Shown here: piece after piece, positions 1-12,489 of the stretch
How the letters are laid out: each line of letters begins with the position of its first letter
Numbering within the stretch: the first letter of the stretch is position 1
Source: Blasia pusilla
Lineage: Eukaryota > Marchantiophyta > Marchantiopsida > Blasiales
Assembly: GCA_050084515.1 (NCBI GenBank)
Contig: CM114271.1
Span: forward strand, 39,804,001-39,868,000
Length of the DNA stretch: 64,000 nucleotides
Direction: 5' to 3'
The notes under the pieces: model-generated
Database searches by the model: none
Seen by the model: only the letters and a program-made list of their open reading frames with translations
What the model was told of the DNA's origin: nothing
Made by a program: the position numbers and the translations under genes

Positions 1-387
1 CCGGAGAGGAAATTTAGAGAGTCTGATTCAGGAATGTGGTCAGCGTTATAGAGATTTCTTAGAGCTTCCTCTAACCGATACCTTCATTGTAGTCGATGGA
101 AACGTGGATCGAGTAAATATTGAACTGAGGGTAAATGTCTCATTATGCCCGTGGTTCCATGTCGATTTGGTCTGAATTGCGAAGGTTGATTGCATGATTT
201 TTGCTCTCAAGAGCATCTGGCAACCATTTTCACTATCTTGAATTTCGTGATTTTGCTACGAGAGCAGATGTGCAGACTTTAGCAGAATTCACTATCAGAT
301 GATAGTATATGTTATGACTACGCTAGCTGGATTGTAAATGTTGCACATTCTGTTCCTTGATCATGAGTAGATCTTACTGTCGAACAG
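1..387 (+). other. Intron sequence of the kelch gene at the window edge
   Basis: No coding exon was found here. The first recognisable exon of the kelch gene starts at 388 after a CAG acceptor, in phase 0. Family members have about 60 further N-terminal residues rich in Lys and Glu, which must be encoded upstream of the window. Confidence 0.6.
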
Positions 388-3300
388 GCCAAAATTCAAA
401 AGGAGGATGCTAAGAAGGTTGCTGTACACATTGATGAAAATGTGCCGGCACCATCACCTCGATGTAATTGCTCGGTAAGTCGGATTTTCATTTTGAACTT
501 CCGTCTTTGTTGGTCTAATGGATGGGTTTTAAATTCTGGTGTGGTTAAAAATTTAAGCATGCGTTGAATTGTACATCGTAACCTGGATCTTCTGGACTTA
601 TTTCTATGTCAGCACTTTAGTCGAAGCGATTCAACGAATGCCCTGAAACTACTATCGCAATGAACTGTTCTTGGTCCTGTTCCTTTGAGGTTTGTCGGAT
701 CGTAGTTACCGAGTTGGTTACTCAGTTTTGATGTACCCTAAATGTGAACTGACTCGTATTGTCCCTCTTCCGAAGACAGTATTGAAGATTACATCAATTA
801 AGGTTAAGTTTGTCTGGATATAAAATCGTCAGTAGGCTTCAGGGCGATTGTTTTAGTTTTTGTGATGATATGGCTCACGATCAGCTTAAGTTCAAAAGTT
901 GTTGTACTAGTGTATAGAAGCTGCCCAGCATGATAACGAGCTAGTTGGTTTATTGGAAAATTGTCTCCTCTCTTGCATGTTTCGGCAGGTCACTGTAAAC
1001 CCTGCAAAGGAAACCGAGTTGATCTTTTATGGAGGTGAATATTACAATGGTAACAAGGTGAGACCTTTACAGATTTGGTGTGGAAAATTTTGGTATAATT
1101 CCTTGGGTATATGTACGCGTAGTCCAGTCTTCATTCGCTGGATGCCTTTTCTGAGACTAGATGAAGTGAAGCATTCTCCAGCAACTCTACTTTCAAAAGA
1201 TCTGCTCAAACACCAGCCTGGACCTGTGGTCCATTCATCTTTTAAGATCGAAAAGATGCTGCTTTGTGTCTAGGAGCACAAGTTTGCTCTTTATGAACAG
1301 GTATCAGAAACACTTCTGATGGCATGCTCACTTGAAAAAGTTCCAGACGTTCGTTTATGGTGACCTTTACAGGTTTAATGTGGAGAAGGGAGAATGGAAA
1401 CTAGTGTCCAGCCCAAATAGCCCACCACCAAGGAGTGCTCACCAAGCTGTTGCATGGAAAAACTCTCTCTTCATATTTGGTGAGTGTTGAGTTCAGGTTT
1501 TGACATGAAGAATGAAAAGAAAGGCTGGAAATCAAATTCATCTAAATGCAAAACACTCTAATAAGTTGCTCTGTCATCTTTTTTCAGGTGGTGAATTCAC
1601 GTCCCCAAATCAAGAAAAGTTCCATCACTACAAGGTAGATTGGTGGGACCTACTGTGTGAATATTTTAGCATCTTTTCCCGTCTGCAACAAATGGTGAGA
1701 AGGTGGTGACAGTCATGGATCACCGGGGGTTAACAAAGGTTTGAAGAGTTTAATTAGTCATGCACACAAGTCAGTTAAAAAAACAAGTACCAACCTCGAT
1801 GTCATCTGATGTAGATTGGCCACAGGGATTTGCTGACATAAAATTCATCAACCCCCTGAGTGGTTAATCATTGACTCTATATTGCAAAGGAAGACGTAGT
1901 TGCTTTGTGCATGTTGGAATGCTTGTTTTACATTTTGAGCAAGAACAAGCTCCGTACTCCGATCTTACTAGATTTGGATTGTCTCATCAGGATTTATGGA
2001 GATTTGATTTGCTAACAAATACATGGGAGCAGCTGAATCTGAAGGGTGCACCAAGTCCTCGATCAGGTCATCGAATGGTAATAGGTCTTGACTTAAGTTT
2101 ATCTCATGGTAGTGAGTTCCATCAACTGAAAAATCAGTATGTTCAAGAACTGGCTTTCTTGAAGGCACAATTTGTATCTCTACACCTTTGGTATGTGTTG
2201 ATATCAGTCAGACATCATAGAATTTCTTCATTCAACTCAAGGGTCCTGTAAAATCAACTTTTATTGGATCAAACAAATAGTAGAGTAGAATGGAGGAATT
2301 ATGGCAGACCTCATCCCAATGCAGTTCACAGTGAGACTTGAAGGCGTACAATCTGAAAGTCTTATCTTGGATGTTTTGTCTGAGCTGACCAAGTGAGCAG
2401 TACAGTGATTAGTTCTGTTTTCAGTTGAATTCTTCGAAACAATTCTGGACTGTCTGAAAGTAGCCTGCACGTGCAGTAGAGCAGTTTTTCATATTTCTGA
2501 TTACTCTTCCTTACATCTAGATCTTTAATGCTTTAGGGTTATGCATGAACTGTGCTCCAGTTCAATTTATCTCCTGCCTTAATCCTCTTTTTTTCCTAGT
2601 GTAATGCTCAGTGGCAGCCAGGAAAGTTTGGCAATAACTGCCCTCTGTGCCTTGTTATGTAGGTTGAGAATCTGGCCTCGCTTTAGGTATTCAAATGCCC
2701 TGGTATGGAGAGCTTTGATTTTTTTCCTATGATAATTGGTGCATTTTTATCTTTTGGGTCTTAAGTTCTCTTGCATAGTCTCATGGTGGAATCCCTCACC
2801 TTGTATCTTAAGGCATAATATAGGTCTTACTTCCCACCTGTTGGAGCTATAGGAGGCCTAGCCCCAAATGAATCAATAAATTTGTCGGCTGTCTTCATCC
2901 CTTCATCTTTCAGACAATTTTTTTTCTATTCTCACAGTGCCTGTGCCATTTCTTGCAAGCTGTTGACTTGTGTGGAGCATTCCATCTGTCAGCGACTCAG
3001 TCTGATGTTAAGTTCATTTTCCAGCATGGGTTGGAGATGATGCAGGTATCTAAATGTAGTGCATGTGAGATTGGTTGATGCAGATTTTGTGGAAGCATAA
3101 GATACTCTTATTTGGAGGCTTCTATGACACCCTTCGAGATGTAAGGTGAGTAGAAGTAGCAGTTTTTAGTTGATGTTTGCCGTTTATCCAAGCATGTAAA
3201 TGTGTGTATAGTATGGAATGTTCTGTAGTGAGACTGGATGGGTGAGTGGTCTGATCTAGCAACCTGATGTTCAAATTGTGTTGCAGGTACTTCAATGACT

Positions 3301-6300
3301 TACATGTGCTGGACCTTGATGAATACAAGGTTAGTGGAATGTCCTATTCATGTTTCTTGTACTGTGGAAATCAATGTGTACCCATCTCTTGATGTAATGA
3401 CCTTTTGTATATCTGTAGGAAACTCAGGTGACATTTTAACTGCACCTGTTTGAGTTACTAAATAAATATACCTGGAAGGGTTTAGCATCTTCTTCAACCT
3501 TACTGTGACCTGGGATCATGAATACTAGTTTCAGAATTTCCTACGTGATGCTTGCTCTGTTGTGTTCCATCCTGGTAGCCTCGATATAAGGGCCATGGTC
3601 AAATTTTCTAATGTGTAAAATCAATTTTGCCAGCATAAAAACTTTTTTACTCACCCAGAAAGACTTATGTGAACCACTTCCCTTAAAAAAATCCTGCCCA
3701 GAAGACACATGTCAATTTGAGGTGTTGAAAATCAAGAATGTATCCTCCCTCAATAGTATAATTAGATTATGGGTGACAAGTGAAACACAGTCGTGCACCT
3801 GTGTAGACACTGCTGTCCTAAGAAAAAAATGTTTTAATGTTTGCAGTGGCAGGAGGTCAAACCAAAGCCAGGCGCTCTTTGGCCGAGTCCCCGGAGTGCC
3901 TTCCAGTTTGCTTCTCTTGCGGATGAGGTCTGTCGTTTGCAACTGAGTTAGTTCTTTATCTTCCATTGTGTTCGTCACTGCAAAATTCAGTCTGAGTGTT
4001 ACATATTTGAGCAGGGATGCTGTAAACGCTTTTTAGCTCATGTGTTGGAGTTGCTGATGGATTGTACAGATTTTTCTGTATGGAGGTTACTTTAAAGACT
4101 ACACGAGTACAGAGAAGGATACTAGCGAGAAAGGAGTAGTACTAGCTGACATGTGGAATTTAGATCCTCGAACCTGGGAATGGAACAAGGTGAGCTTAAG
4201 ATGTTTCTAAGTATGTCACGTCTGGAAGTATGTGATGAAGTAGTCTTTCTGTAAGATGATTCGCACCTAATTATCACTGCTGATGAGAATTTAACAGACC
4301 ATCACAACCATTTCAGGTGAAGAAGGTGGGACTGCCTCCTGGACCACGTGCAGGTTTCTCTATGTGTGTGCATAAGAAAAGAACAATTTTCTTTGGTGGG
4401 GTTGTGGATAGCGAAGATACAGGTTTGAACTCACCAGTATGACAGATACAGCTTTGAGATACAAGTCTTTGATCTATGGGGGTTCAAAGTTTGTGTGATT
4501 GTGAGACAATTTATTCTTTGTGGGCACAGAATTCTGAACCGTTGGGAGGTCTAGTTTGGAGAGCTGTTAAAGTAGTTGATGGGTGAACAAGAAATGGGGT
4601 TTTTCCTCTGTAGGCAATTGATGCCACTGAAATTTTTGTACCTGCAGGTGATTTGCTGAGGAGCATCTTTCTGAATGACATGTATGGATTTCAGATGGAT
4701 AATCGGCGATGGTATGGTGGTCCTTCGTTAATTCTATAAATTAAGCAGTGAAATGGAGTGTGATTTCTCAACCTCAGGAAGCCTAACAGTATGCTTCTCT
4801 TGGGATTGACAGGTATCCCATGGAGTTGCGGAAAGCAAAAGTGACAAAATCAAAGGTAGGAAGTTGGATCCATATGATTAGACAATTATTAGATCTCTCA
4901 GTAGATTAAACCAGAAATTTTGCGTTACAAATACCATCATGCCCAAGTTGATTTTGTAGAAACCTTTTGTCCTTAATTGGCAGATGAGGGGACAGGCAAG
5001 TCGGAAAGACCAGGCAAGCTCAGGAGATCAGCCAAGTCTGGAAGCAGCCAACAAACCCGAAGTGGTGGTTGATATGGAAGTTGAAAAGAAGGAAGAACTT
5101 GTGGAGCAAATGAAAATGGCTCTTCTGAAGGACACTGACATATCAAGTGACAACTGTGAAAGTATTGATGATTCTTCTTATGGGAAAGATGAGGTACACT
5201 AGGCACATCAATCTTATTTCTCATTAACTTCAGGTCCTTTTGTTTAGGTCATCAGCCCTCATCTCAAATAAGAGATATACTAAGAAGATCAACCACTCAT
5301 TGTTGACCGCTGTGAGTTTCAACGCTAAATGTTTTCTTACCTTCCACACTCAGACAAAGATGTAGAATTTTGTCGGACTCTCCTTTTGATGCTGGCTTCC
5401 ACAATCAAAGTTTGTAGTATGTTTATTTGACCAGATCCGGGTGTGCAATGAGTTGGTTATGACCGGGAAGGTTAATCTAGACTTAAGTTTGCTATCGCAT
5501 GCCTTAGATGTCATTCATGAAAGGTAAAGTATTGTAATTTTCCCTCACTAGTGTACATGGGTGTATATTCATCAGTCATGGATGTTGGACAGAGAGGTCG
5601 TCACCTGAGCTGATATTATTGGACTCTGAAGAGAACTACTGTCAATATTAGATACCAGGTGTAATGAGGTTGACGATAATAGCAGATAGCAGGTGTATAC
5701 AGTTCTGCTAATTTCACACTCGTCCCATCACTTGCAGATTGTTCGACCATGTGGACGTATAAATGCTGCCATGGTTGTAGGCAAAGATACCCTGTACCTA
5801 TATGGTGGTGTAATGGAGATCGGTGACCGTGAAATAACTTTGGATGATTTATATACCTTGGACCTGAACAAATTGGATGCATGGAACTTAGTAATTGAGG
5901 CAAGTCTCTGTTTCCATTAGTTCTAGCTGGTCTATTCACTGAAGCTACGTGATGATTTTGTTGTTGGCTGACCTTCATGAAAGCCTGAGTGCTCTATTTC
6001 AGGAGAATATGTTACAAATGTTATGCGTTGTGAAGTTTTCCATACTAGCAAATCTGATCCAAGGTTGTACATCTTAAGGGTTTATTCCCTTTTGTGTGGG
6101 ATGTCTTCATATTTTAAGCAATGGAGAACAGGCTTCTGGAGTATTTTCATGTTGAACCATCCAGTGGTGCCCACATTCCATCAAATTATATAGGATATTA
6201 CAATGTTGAAGGCTATTGCACTGATTTTAAGTAGATGACCACCTCAAATTCGCTCGTATGCTCGTCATTGCCTCTTTCTGGATTTTACTGCAGATTACAT

Positions 6301-8067
6301 GAGTAAATCCGGGGTGATAATTGGTAGTCCCACTTTTGCAGGCAACAGAAACTGACTGGGTTGAGGCAAGTGAATCTGAGGAGGATGATGATGACGATGA
6401 AGAGGATGGCGATGGCGAAGGCGATGAAGAAGATGATGACGCTGACAGTGATGTTGATGAGATGGATAGAGATTCCCAGGTGAGACTACCTCAAATTAAG
6501 TGCATTTGTTTATTTTATCCTGTTCTATCGTTGGTCAACAAGCTCATTTGGACAGGTTTGTGGTCAAGAGATTCGTGCAGAAGTTGATGAGTTTGCGAAG
6601 GTTAACGTGAGTCGTAAAATAAAGCAGGACTCTTTTAGAATCATGTTTTTGTCACCAAATTTACTCCAGACAATCTCCAAGAATCTGGATTTGTTTGAGG
6701 GCAGCCAGATAAGTCCGTTTCTAGGTTGTGATTGCTGCATGAAAGAAACATTATGTACCCCCATACGTCAAGAATGTACCTAGCCGACTAAAAACAGTGT
6801 TGCTCTCGTTAGCAATTCCAATTGAGTTTATCTTCTCAACTATCCTAACAGTGGAATATCGCTCCTCAATGCCGAACTAAGGAATGCTCTGAAAGACTTC
6901 CAAGTTATTACTCTTTCCATTCCTCCTCTCTATCACACTCCCAACACCATGACACGCCATCCTTTGAAGATTTAAGGGATGACGTTTCACTACTATAGCG
7001 TGGAAGGCTGGAGATTTTCTTTAAGGTACAGATATTACAAAATCTTTTTCTTACTGCTCTACATAGCGCGCACTTGGTTCAATCCATTATTTGGTTGAGG
7101 TCGCATGTTTAACCTGCTTTCTAATCCTTTCTTGACGTATGGGGGGTAACAGAGAGACATCGCCGAAAGTTCAGCGGTGGAGGCTGCGGCTGCAGTTCTG
7201 AGAGGTGGTGGCCGTAAAATGTCCCGCAAACAGCGAAAAGCAGAGATAGAGAGAATACGAGCAGAGCTTGGACTTGCAGATGCACAACGGACGCCCTTGG
7301 TACGTCCTGTGCTTTCATACAAGAATCTTTGCAATAATCTTCACACTACAGTGCTTAGCATGTCACGATCGATATTTTATTGTTTGGCGCTCGGAATTAT
7401 GCATGTTCTGACCACGCCAAATGTGCAGGCTGGTGAGACACTGAGGGACTTCTTCAACCGAACACTTATGTATTGGCAAGAGGCTGCGTATGCACACACG
7501 CAACACACTGGCAAGGTACTTAAGGAGTCAGCGTTATCCTTTCACAACTTGTTTATCACCGGATTCATCTGTGATGACTAACTAGTCGATAGACAATGCC
7601 ACAGGCCTGGTGTATCTTGTCTAGAGATACCGCTACCAGTCACACTTTCACAGGACAGGGCATAGGCATCTCCTTTTGGTACGCATACAGTGAACCCTTG
7701 GTTGCACTCCAGAGTAAGATTAACTGTGGCGTCTGGATGTGGCCGTCCAAGCAGGAGCTCCGCAAAGACGGATTTGATCTGGCAGAATCGAGATATAAAG
7801 AGTTGAAGCCTGTACTCGACGAGGTACATATAATTGATGGGATCACGTCTGGTTGCTTTCAGCTGTCCCGTTCTGCAAAAGAGAACTCGTCATTACTTTT
7901 CTAGGGTTGTGTATTAGATGGCTAAACTCTTCGATACTGATTGGAAAAACTCTATGCAGTTGGAGAAGCTGGAGAAGGACCAGAAGGCAGAAGAAGAAGA
8001 GGATGCTTCTCGTATGCTTTCATTGAAGAAATCCAAGGACAAAGCGAAGGCGGCTTCACGTCGGTGA
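388..8067 (+). CDS. Kelch-repeat protein, KLHDC4 family (5' partial, 20 exons)
   Basis: Exons: 388-474, 989-1057, 1347-1479, 1588-1634, 1991-2077, 3084-3145, 3287-3329, 3847-3927, 4070-4189, 4317-4422, 4648-4711, 4813-4855, 4984-5193, 5738-5899, 6342-6479, 6556-6606, 7153-7299, 7429-7515, 7755-7823, 7960-8067. Phases join cleanly and give 637 residues to a TGA stop. Six kelch blades show the Gly-Gly motif (FYGGEYYNG, IFGGEF, LFGGFYD, LYGGYF, FFGGVVD, LYGGVME), so a beta-propeller is expected. After the propeller come an Asp/Glu-rich stretch (6342-6479) and the conserved tail (GETLRDFF, TQHTGKELRKDGFDLAESRY, YKELKPVLDE) that separates KLHDC4 from other kelch proteins. The C-terminus is Lys-rich. 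KLHDC4 function is poorly known; no enzyme activity is implied. The start lies before the window. The 51-nt exon 6556-6606 is the least certain. One intron appears to be GC-AG. Confidence 0.93.
5900..6341 (+). other. GC-AG intron in the kelch gene
   Basis: The donor reads GAG|GCAAGT and the acceptor TTTTGCAG|GCA. Using GC keeps phase 0 on both sides and joins the last kelch blade to the acidic exon. The nearest GT donor would break the frame and reading through meets a TAG. AG|GCAAGT is the known consensus for plant GC-AG introns. Confidence 0.75.
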
Positions 8068-9078
8068 CACTGTAGCGTCCAAGTAGCTATAGTTTTTGGG
8101 CTTTGATATCAAAATGGTCATACGGTTCACATTACATATATATACTCATGTTACTTAAAAAAACCGAATTTGGTGTGAGGATAAGTGTAGTGTTTGAATC
8201 TGCTGGTGGCAATTTTGGAAGGCTTTTTCGAGAGGTGTTAACAGTTGCCTTAAGCGCCGGTTGCAGGCACTTCCATATTGGAATCACGGTGGCCAAGTTT
8301 GAAGTTCGTACAGAAATTTGAGTAGTTTCGCACACGTGAGCAAAGAATGGTTCGTTCGGATGTTAAGGTCCGAGTATCCAACTCATATGAAGGTCGGAGT
8401 CAGCAAGTCGAATTTCACCTGTAGGGCCGTAGGCATGACGGATAGTCATAACCTTGTGTCCGTGCCTTCCATCGCGTTTACTAGGATTTTTCCTACGAGT
8501 TAATCCGTTAAGGTACCGGGCCGATCTTTCTTTCCGGAATGCAAACCAATTGCAGCCCTCTTTGACTGGAGTAAACACCACATCGGTCGGTACGTATGTA
8601 CGTAACAAATCATAACTGCTATCTGATGGCTCCGAGTTTCAGGTTGTAAAATGTCGTCTGATATTGCCAGGGATCTTCACGGTGAATTCTTCTCTGGATG
8701 TGATGAACAAGGCACTGGAGGGGCGTAGATCGCGGAGAATTATCTCGTGGTTGTGGTTTTGTACCACGGCAGCATGAGCCCAACAGGGGACGCGGGGAGA
8801 GAGGTGGAGTTGGGGGGAGTCCAGCGGAGTGGAATGAAATGGGTGATTGAAGGAATGCACCGTTTCGTCCCATCGGTCCCACAGCGATCCATGCTGAGCA
8901 GCGATTGACCGAAGCAGAGCTATGGAGGTACAAAGGTGATCGTTCCATATACGCGGAAATCGCGTCGCGGATTTCTGTTCGCCTCTGCATGCGATATCGC
9001 AATTTAGGGAGACGGCTCGACTTGATGAGGTTGTAGTCTTTCAAATCGGACAGAACTTTCTTCTTGGGGCCTGAGACG
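8068..9078 (+). other. Kelch 3' flank and BTB 5' flank
   Basis: No coding exon can be supported. It should contain the 3' UTR of the kelch gene and the leader of the BTB gene. An in-frame TAG at 9034-9036 closes the BTB frame upstream of its ATG. A further 5' exon for the BTB gene cannot be excluded. Confidence 0.4.
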
Positions 9079-10035
9079 ATGCCCTTCTGTGGCCACTGCT
9101 CTCAGGTCATCAGCTGTAGGACATGTGTTGAGTATCATCAACCTGTGTTTTCCGTTCCGAGGGAGAGAATCCAAGCGATTGATGCCTGCCTCGAGTGCAC
9201 AGAGGATTTGAAACGAAGCGTGCAGGAAAAGACAAAAAGCGTGGCGGATCTGAGAAGGACGGTGATTTGTCTCGAGGAGCAGCTTCACTTTTTGAGAAAG
9301 TTAGAGCCTAAACCGGGGAGTGAAAATTTTAAGGGAGACATCAGCTTTATAATAGAAGACAACAAAGCTGTACCCGAGGTTGTTCAGGCGCATCAGTTCG
9401 TATTGGTGAGCATTTCGGCTAGCTTCAGATTGCGTGAGGTTTTTTTGGTCAAAAGTTTGCAAGGAACGGAAGATAGAATTTAGAACTTTTGATTGTCTAC
9501 GGATATTGCTACTTCTGGCTTTAGCTTCCTAAGAATACGTTCTAGATGAAAACCTACCGCTCTCTCTATCGTGTTTATGGCAGATCAAACTGTAGCTTGG
9601 CAATTCTGCTTTGAATTTGATCATGACGCGGGTGCAGTTGTTGCTTGTTGGCAGGCCAGCAAATCCCCCCTGTTTCGTAATATTTTTGACCCTGGCATGC
9701 ACGAAAAACTGCCTGCAACCATACATGTCTACGACACGACAGCCCCGGTCCTTCGTGCGATGGTAAACTTCTGCTACACGGCAGAAATCACCTACAATCA
9801 TGAGGTGACACCTGAGAGAGTTTTACGAATTGCACATAAGTACGACATCCTTGAACTGAAGAATCATGCCGAAACGGTTCTCGTCCAGGGCATCAACCAG
9901 GACAACCTCGTTCATACGATAAGAATGGCTCATAAGCTGGAATCGACGGTCCTGAAAGAAGCAGCTATAGCGTATTTTGAAACTCACTTTTCAGACGTGA
10001 AAAACTTCGTTATTGACTCACTCGTTGGACGCTAA
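9079..10035 (+). CDS. BTB/POZ domain protein with N-terminal Cys motifs (At4g08455-like)
   Basis: Two exons, 9079-9405 and 9655-10035, joined in phase 0 by a GT-AG intron; 235 residues. The N-terminus has paired cysteines (CGHC, CRTC, then CLEC), possibly a small zinc-binding module, followed by a predicted coiled coil (KTKSVADLRRTVICLEEQL). The BTB fold spans the intron: QAHQFVL ends exon 1 and ASKSPLFRNIF opens exon 2, reconstituting the usual AHK.VLA.RSPVF core. HVYDTTAPVLRAMVNFCYTA and the BACK-like helices ERVLRIAHKYDILELKNHAE follow. The layout matches the plant family typified by At4g08455, proposed as substrate adaptors for CUL3 ubiquitin ligases. That role is inferred from the family. 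The ATG at 9079 is chosen because an upstream in-frame stop lies at 9034, but an additional 5' exon is possible. Confidence 0.85.
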
Positions 10036-10637
10036 GTCACAAGGGCCTCGATATCCTCCTTGACCGTGTCGGACGGTTTTGGTGCTTAACATAGTCAATG
10101 GATGGCATGCGAAAATTGCGCAATCTACAGAGTCTCCTATAATCCCCTTCATCGCCGTAGAAGGCAACATTCCACTGTCCACGGGAAGGCTCACCTCACC
10201 CTAGCTGTGGATGTTCACAGACTAGAGTGCTTGAGAAGGCTCTTCCCGGCGGAGGAGGACGTCGAACCGCACAGGATACTCTAGGAGGCCCATCGCATCC
10301 TCTGAGGGCAAAAGACAGTCATGCCCCCAAGAATGTAAACGCATCGTTATGAATTGCCCACGATGGCCCGTGAGGCATCGGTTATTGTTGGAGCACCGGA
10401 ACCAACTTTCTGCCGTCTTGCGTACATTCGGTCCGTTCGTGACTCCGAACCTAAGTTCCACACTCGATTCAGCTGACCCTGCGACGCTGCCAGATACGTA
10501 CAAAACCATCCTCATACCAAGTTAGTTAGGGTCGGGAGATGGAGAATGGTCGAGAAACCTCGATCATCCTTACAGATCGTTGGCATATCGAAATTCGAGG
10601 AAAGGTTGCCCAGACGACTTCGAAATCAGGAAGAGCT

Positions 10638-10678
10638 TTATGTGGTTGTTGCGAGGCCCTCTCTCAACAACCACATAA
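10638..10678. repeat. Perfect 14-bp inverted repeat (hairpin)
   Basis: Left arm TTATGTGGTTGTTG (10638-10651) and right arm CAACAACCACATAA (10665-10678) are exact reverse complements around a 13-nt loop. No gene or element was recognised around it. Confidence 0.85.
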
Positions 10679-12472
10679 TGACCAGTAAGTAGGCATTTTC
10701 GGAGGGTTGTCAGAATGTTATGCCTGGACCTGTCGGGATGCTGTTGACTCAGCATCAATTAATGGAGTGAGTGGGACTTCTATACGCGATCCAGGGGACT
10801 TAGGCACTATTATGTTAAGTGAAGATGTTGTATGCATGGACTATTCTTTGGGGTTGCTTTCCATGTGTTGGTGTTGCTGTTTCCGATGGAGCTTCCTTCA
10901 ATACTATGTTCCCTACTTGAACTAATATGCGGCCTTGGTTTAGGGGGTTTTTTTAGGCATGTTGATTCATATTTTTTGGAAACTTTTGAGTATTTTGGCA
11001 TGTTAAAAATTTCGGTGGGAGAAGCGCTAACATGGGGAGGGGTACTAACACGGGGAGGCATAGCAAAAAGCACTAACATGGGGAAGTAACAATGTCCAAA
11101 ATGTGAAGCAAAATGTTATGGTTCACATTTATATTCACATGGGGTTCACATTTCTATTCTGTTCGACAATTGAGAAGTTGCTTGCATTTTGCAGTTTCTG
11201 TATTCAAAATTGAGTACTAATAGGGGCTCTACCAATTTAGTCTTGTAAAAACAAATTTGTGGGGAAAGTGATTTGGAATTGCAAGTACCAGATTATCATA
11301 TGTATTTATTGCATGTGGCTCATTATGTCCAAAAGATATTTCATTTTAAATTCTATAGATTTGAGATTAATTGATTGACGGATGTAGCAAACTTTAGGAG
11401 GGTCAAAAGTGGAGTTGGGACTATAGAGGAAATCGCCACGCCTTCAAAAGAAATAGGTAAGGTAGATGGTCGTGAAGCTACAACAACATAGGCTTCGTGA
11501 AAATCTTTTAGAACCAAGAAGTTGACCGAATATTGCCATGCTTAAATTATTGAAAGAGGTGTAATGGAAGATGAAACATATAGCGAGAAAGTATTAAGAC
11601 CTTAGAAGGGTTTTGTACTTCCTTATTTTGAGAGGTCATACGTGACTTACTTTTAGGAGGTGATCTATGAGTATAGTTTCTTAACCATCCATCACCCTGG
11701 GATCGGATGGATGTGAGATGATCACATCTCCTCAATTAATTACCCTCTGTTTGTAACTTTCCTCCCTCCGTATTCTTCAATTCCGTTTCTCCTACAATAT
11801 TAGTCTCCGGCCTATTAATCTTCTCCTAACCCTGGTGAATATATCTTAGATTAAAACCAAAAAGAGGGCCGTTTAAAAAGAAATGTTGAGAAAACAATTG
11901 TAAAACATTTGTAAGCCATGCGTGTCCATTTCTGGCACCCCCACATGTCCTCCGCTATACAGTGCCACGCGTCCGCCAGCAGCCGCCCCAACGGTCCGTC
12001 CGTAATGGACGGACGTCGGTGGTCTGCAGGTCTTCCGGAGGTGGGTGCCCGTCATCGATTCAGTTCCGGTGCGCTGGGAGACCGAAGCTTTGGTCTTTAA
12101 TAAAGTCGGGAAGAGAGGAGCGTTTGTACTTGATTGCCTGATTTTGGGGCCGCGAAACAAAAGCGGTGATAAAATCCAATCGCACCGAAGTGACGCTTGC
12201 CATGAAGGCGGAGTCGGTCTCGATTGATTTTCCCAACCACTCGCGAGTCGAACTCATGCTCTTGTACCCCTTCGCTCCGGACTCCGGACTCGTGCCCAAC
12301 TGCTCTCTTTGTGCTTGTGGCAGAAATGATGCCAAGCCAAGCTCACATCTGCCCTTCTTTTCGTGTGGGGTCGAGGTCGCTTTGCTTCCGGACTTTCGGC
12401 GTGTCGAGGGATGGTGGGGAGGGTTCTCCGCACATGGTTCTATGGGGAGAGAGCTTCCATTGTTACGTGGGG

Positions 12473-12489
12473 CTTAGGGTTTAGGGTTT
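12473..12489 (+). promoter_or_regulatory. Telobox-like motif
   Basis: CTTAGGGTTTAGGGTTT contains two overlapping copies of the plant telomere-type unit. Such AAACCCTA boxes occur in plant promoters, often of translation genes, but no gene was found next to this one, so it could also be a tiny interstitial telomeric repeat. Confidence 0.4.
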
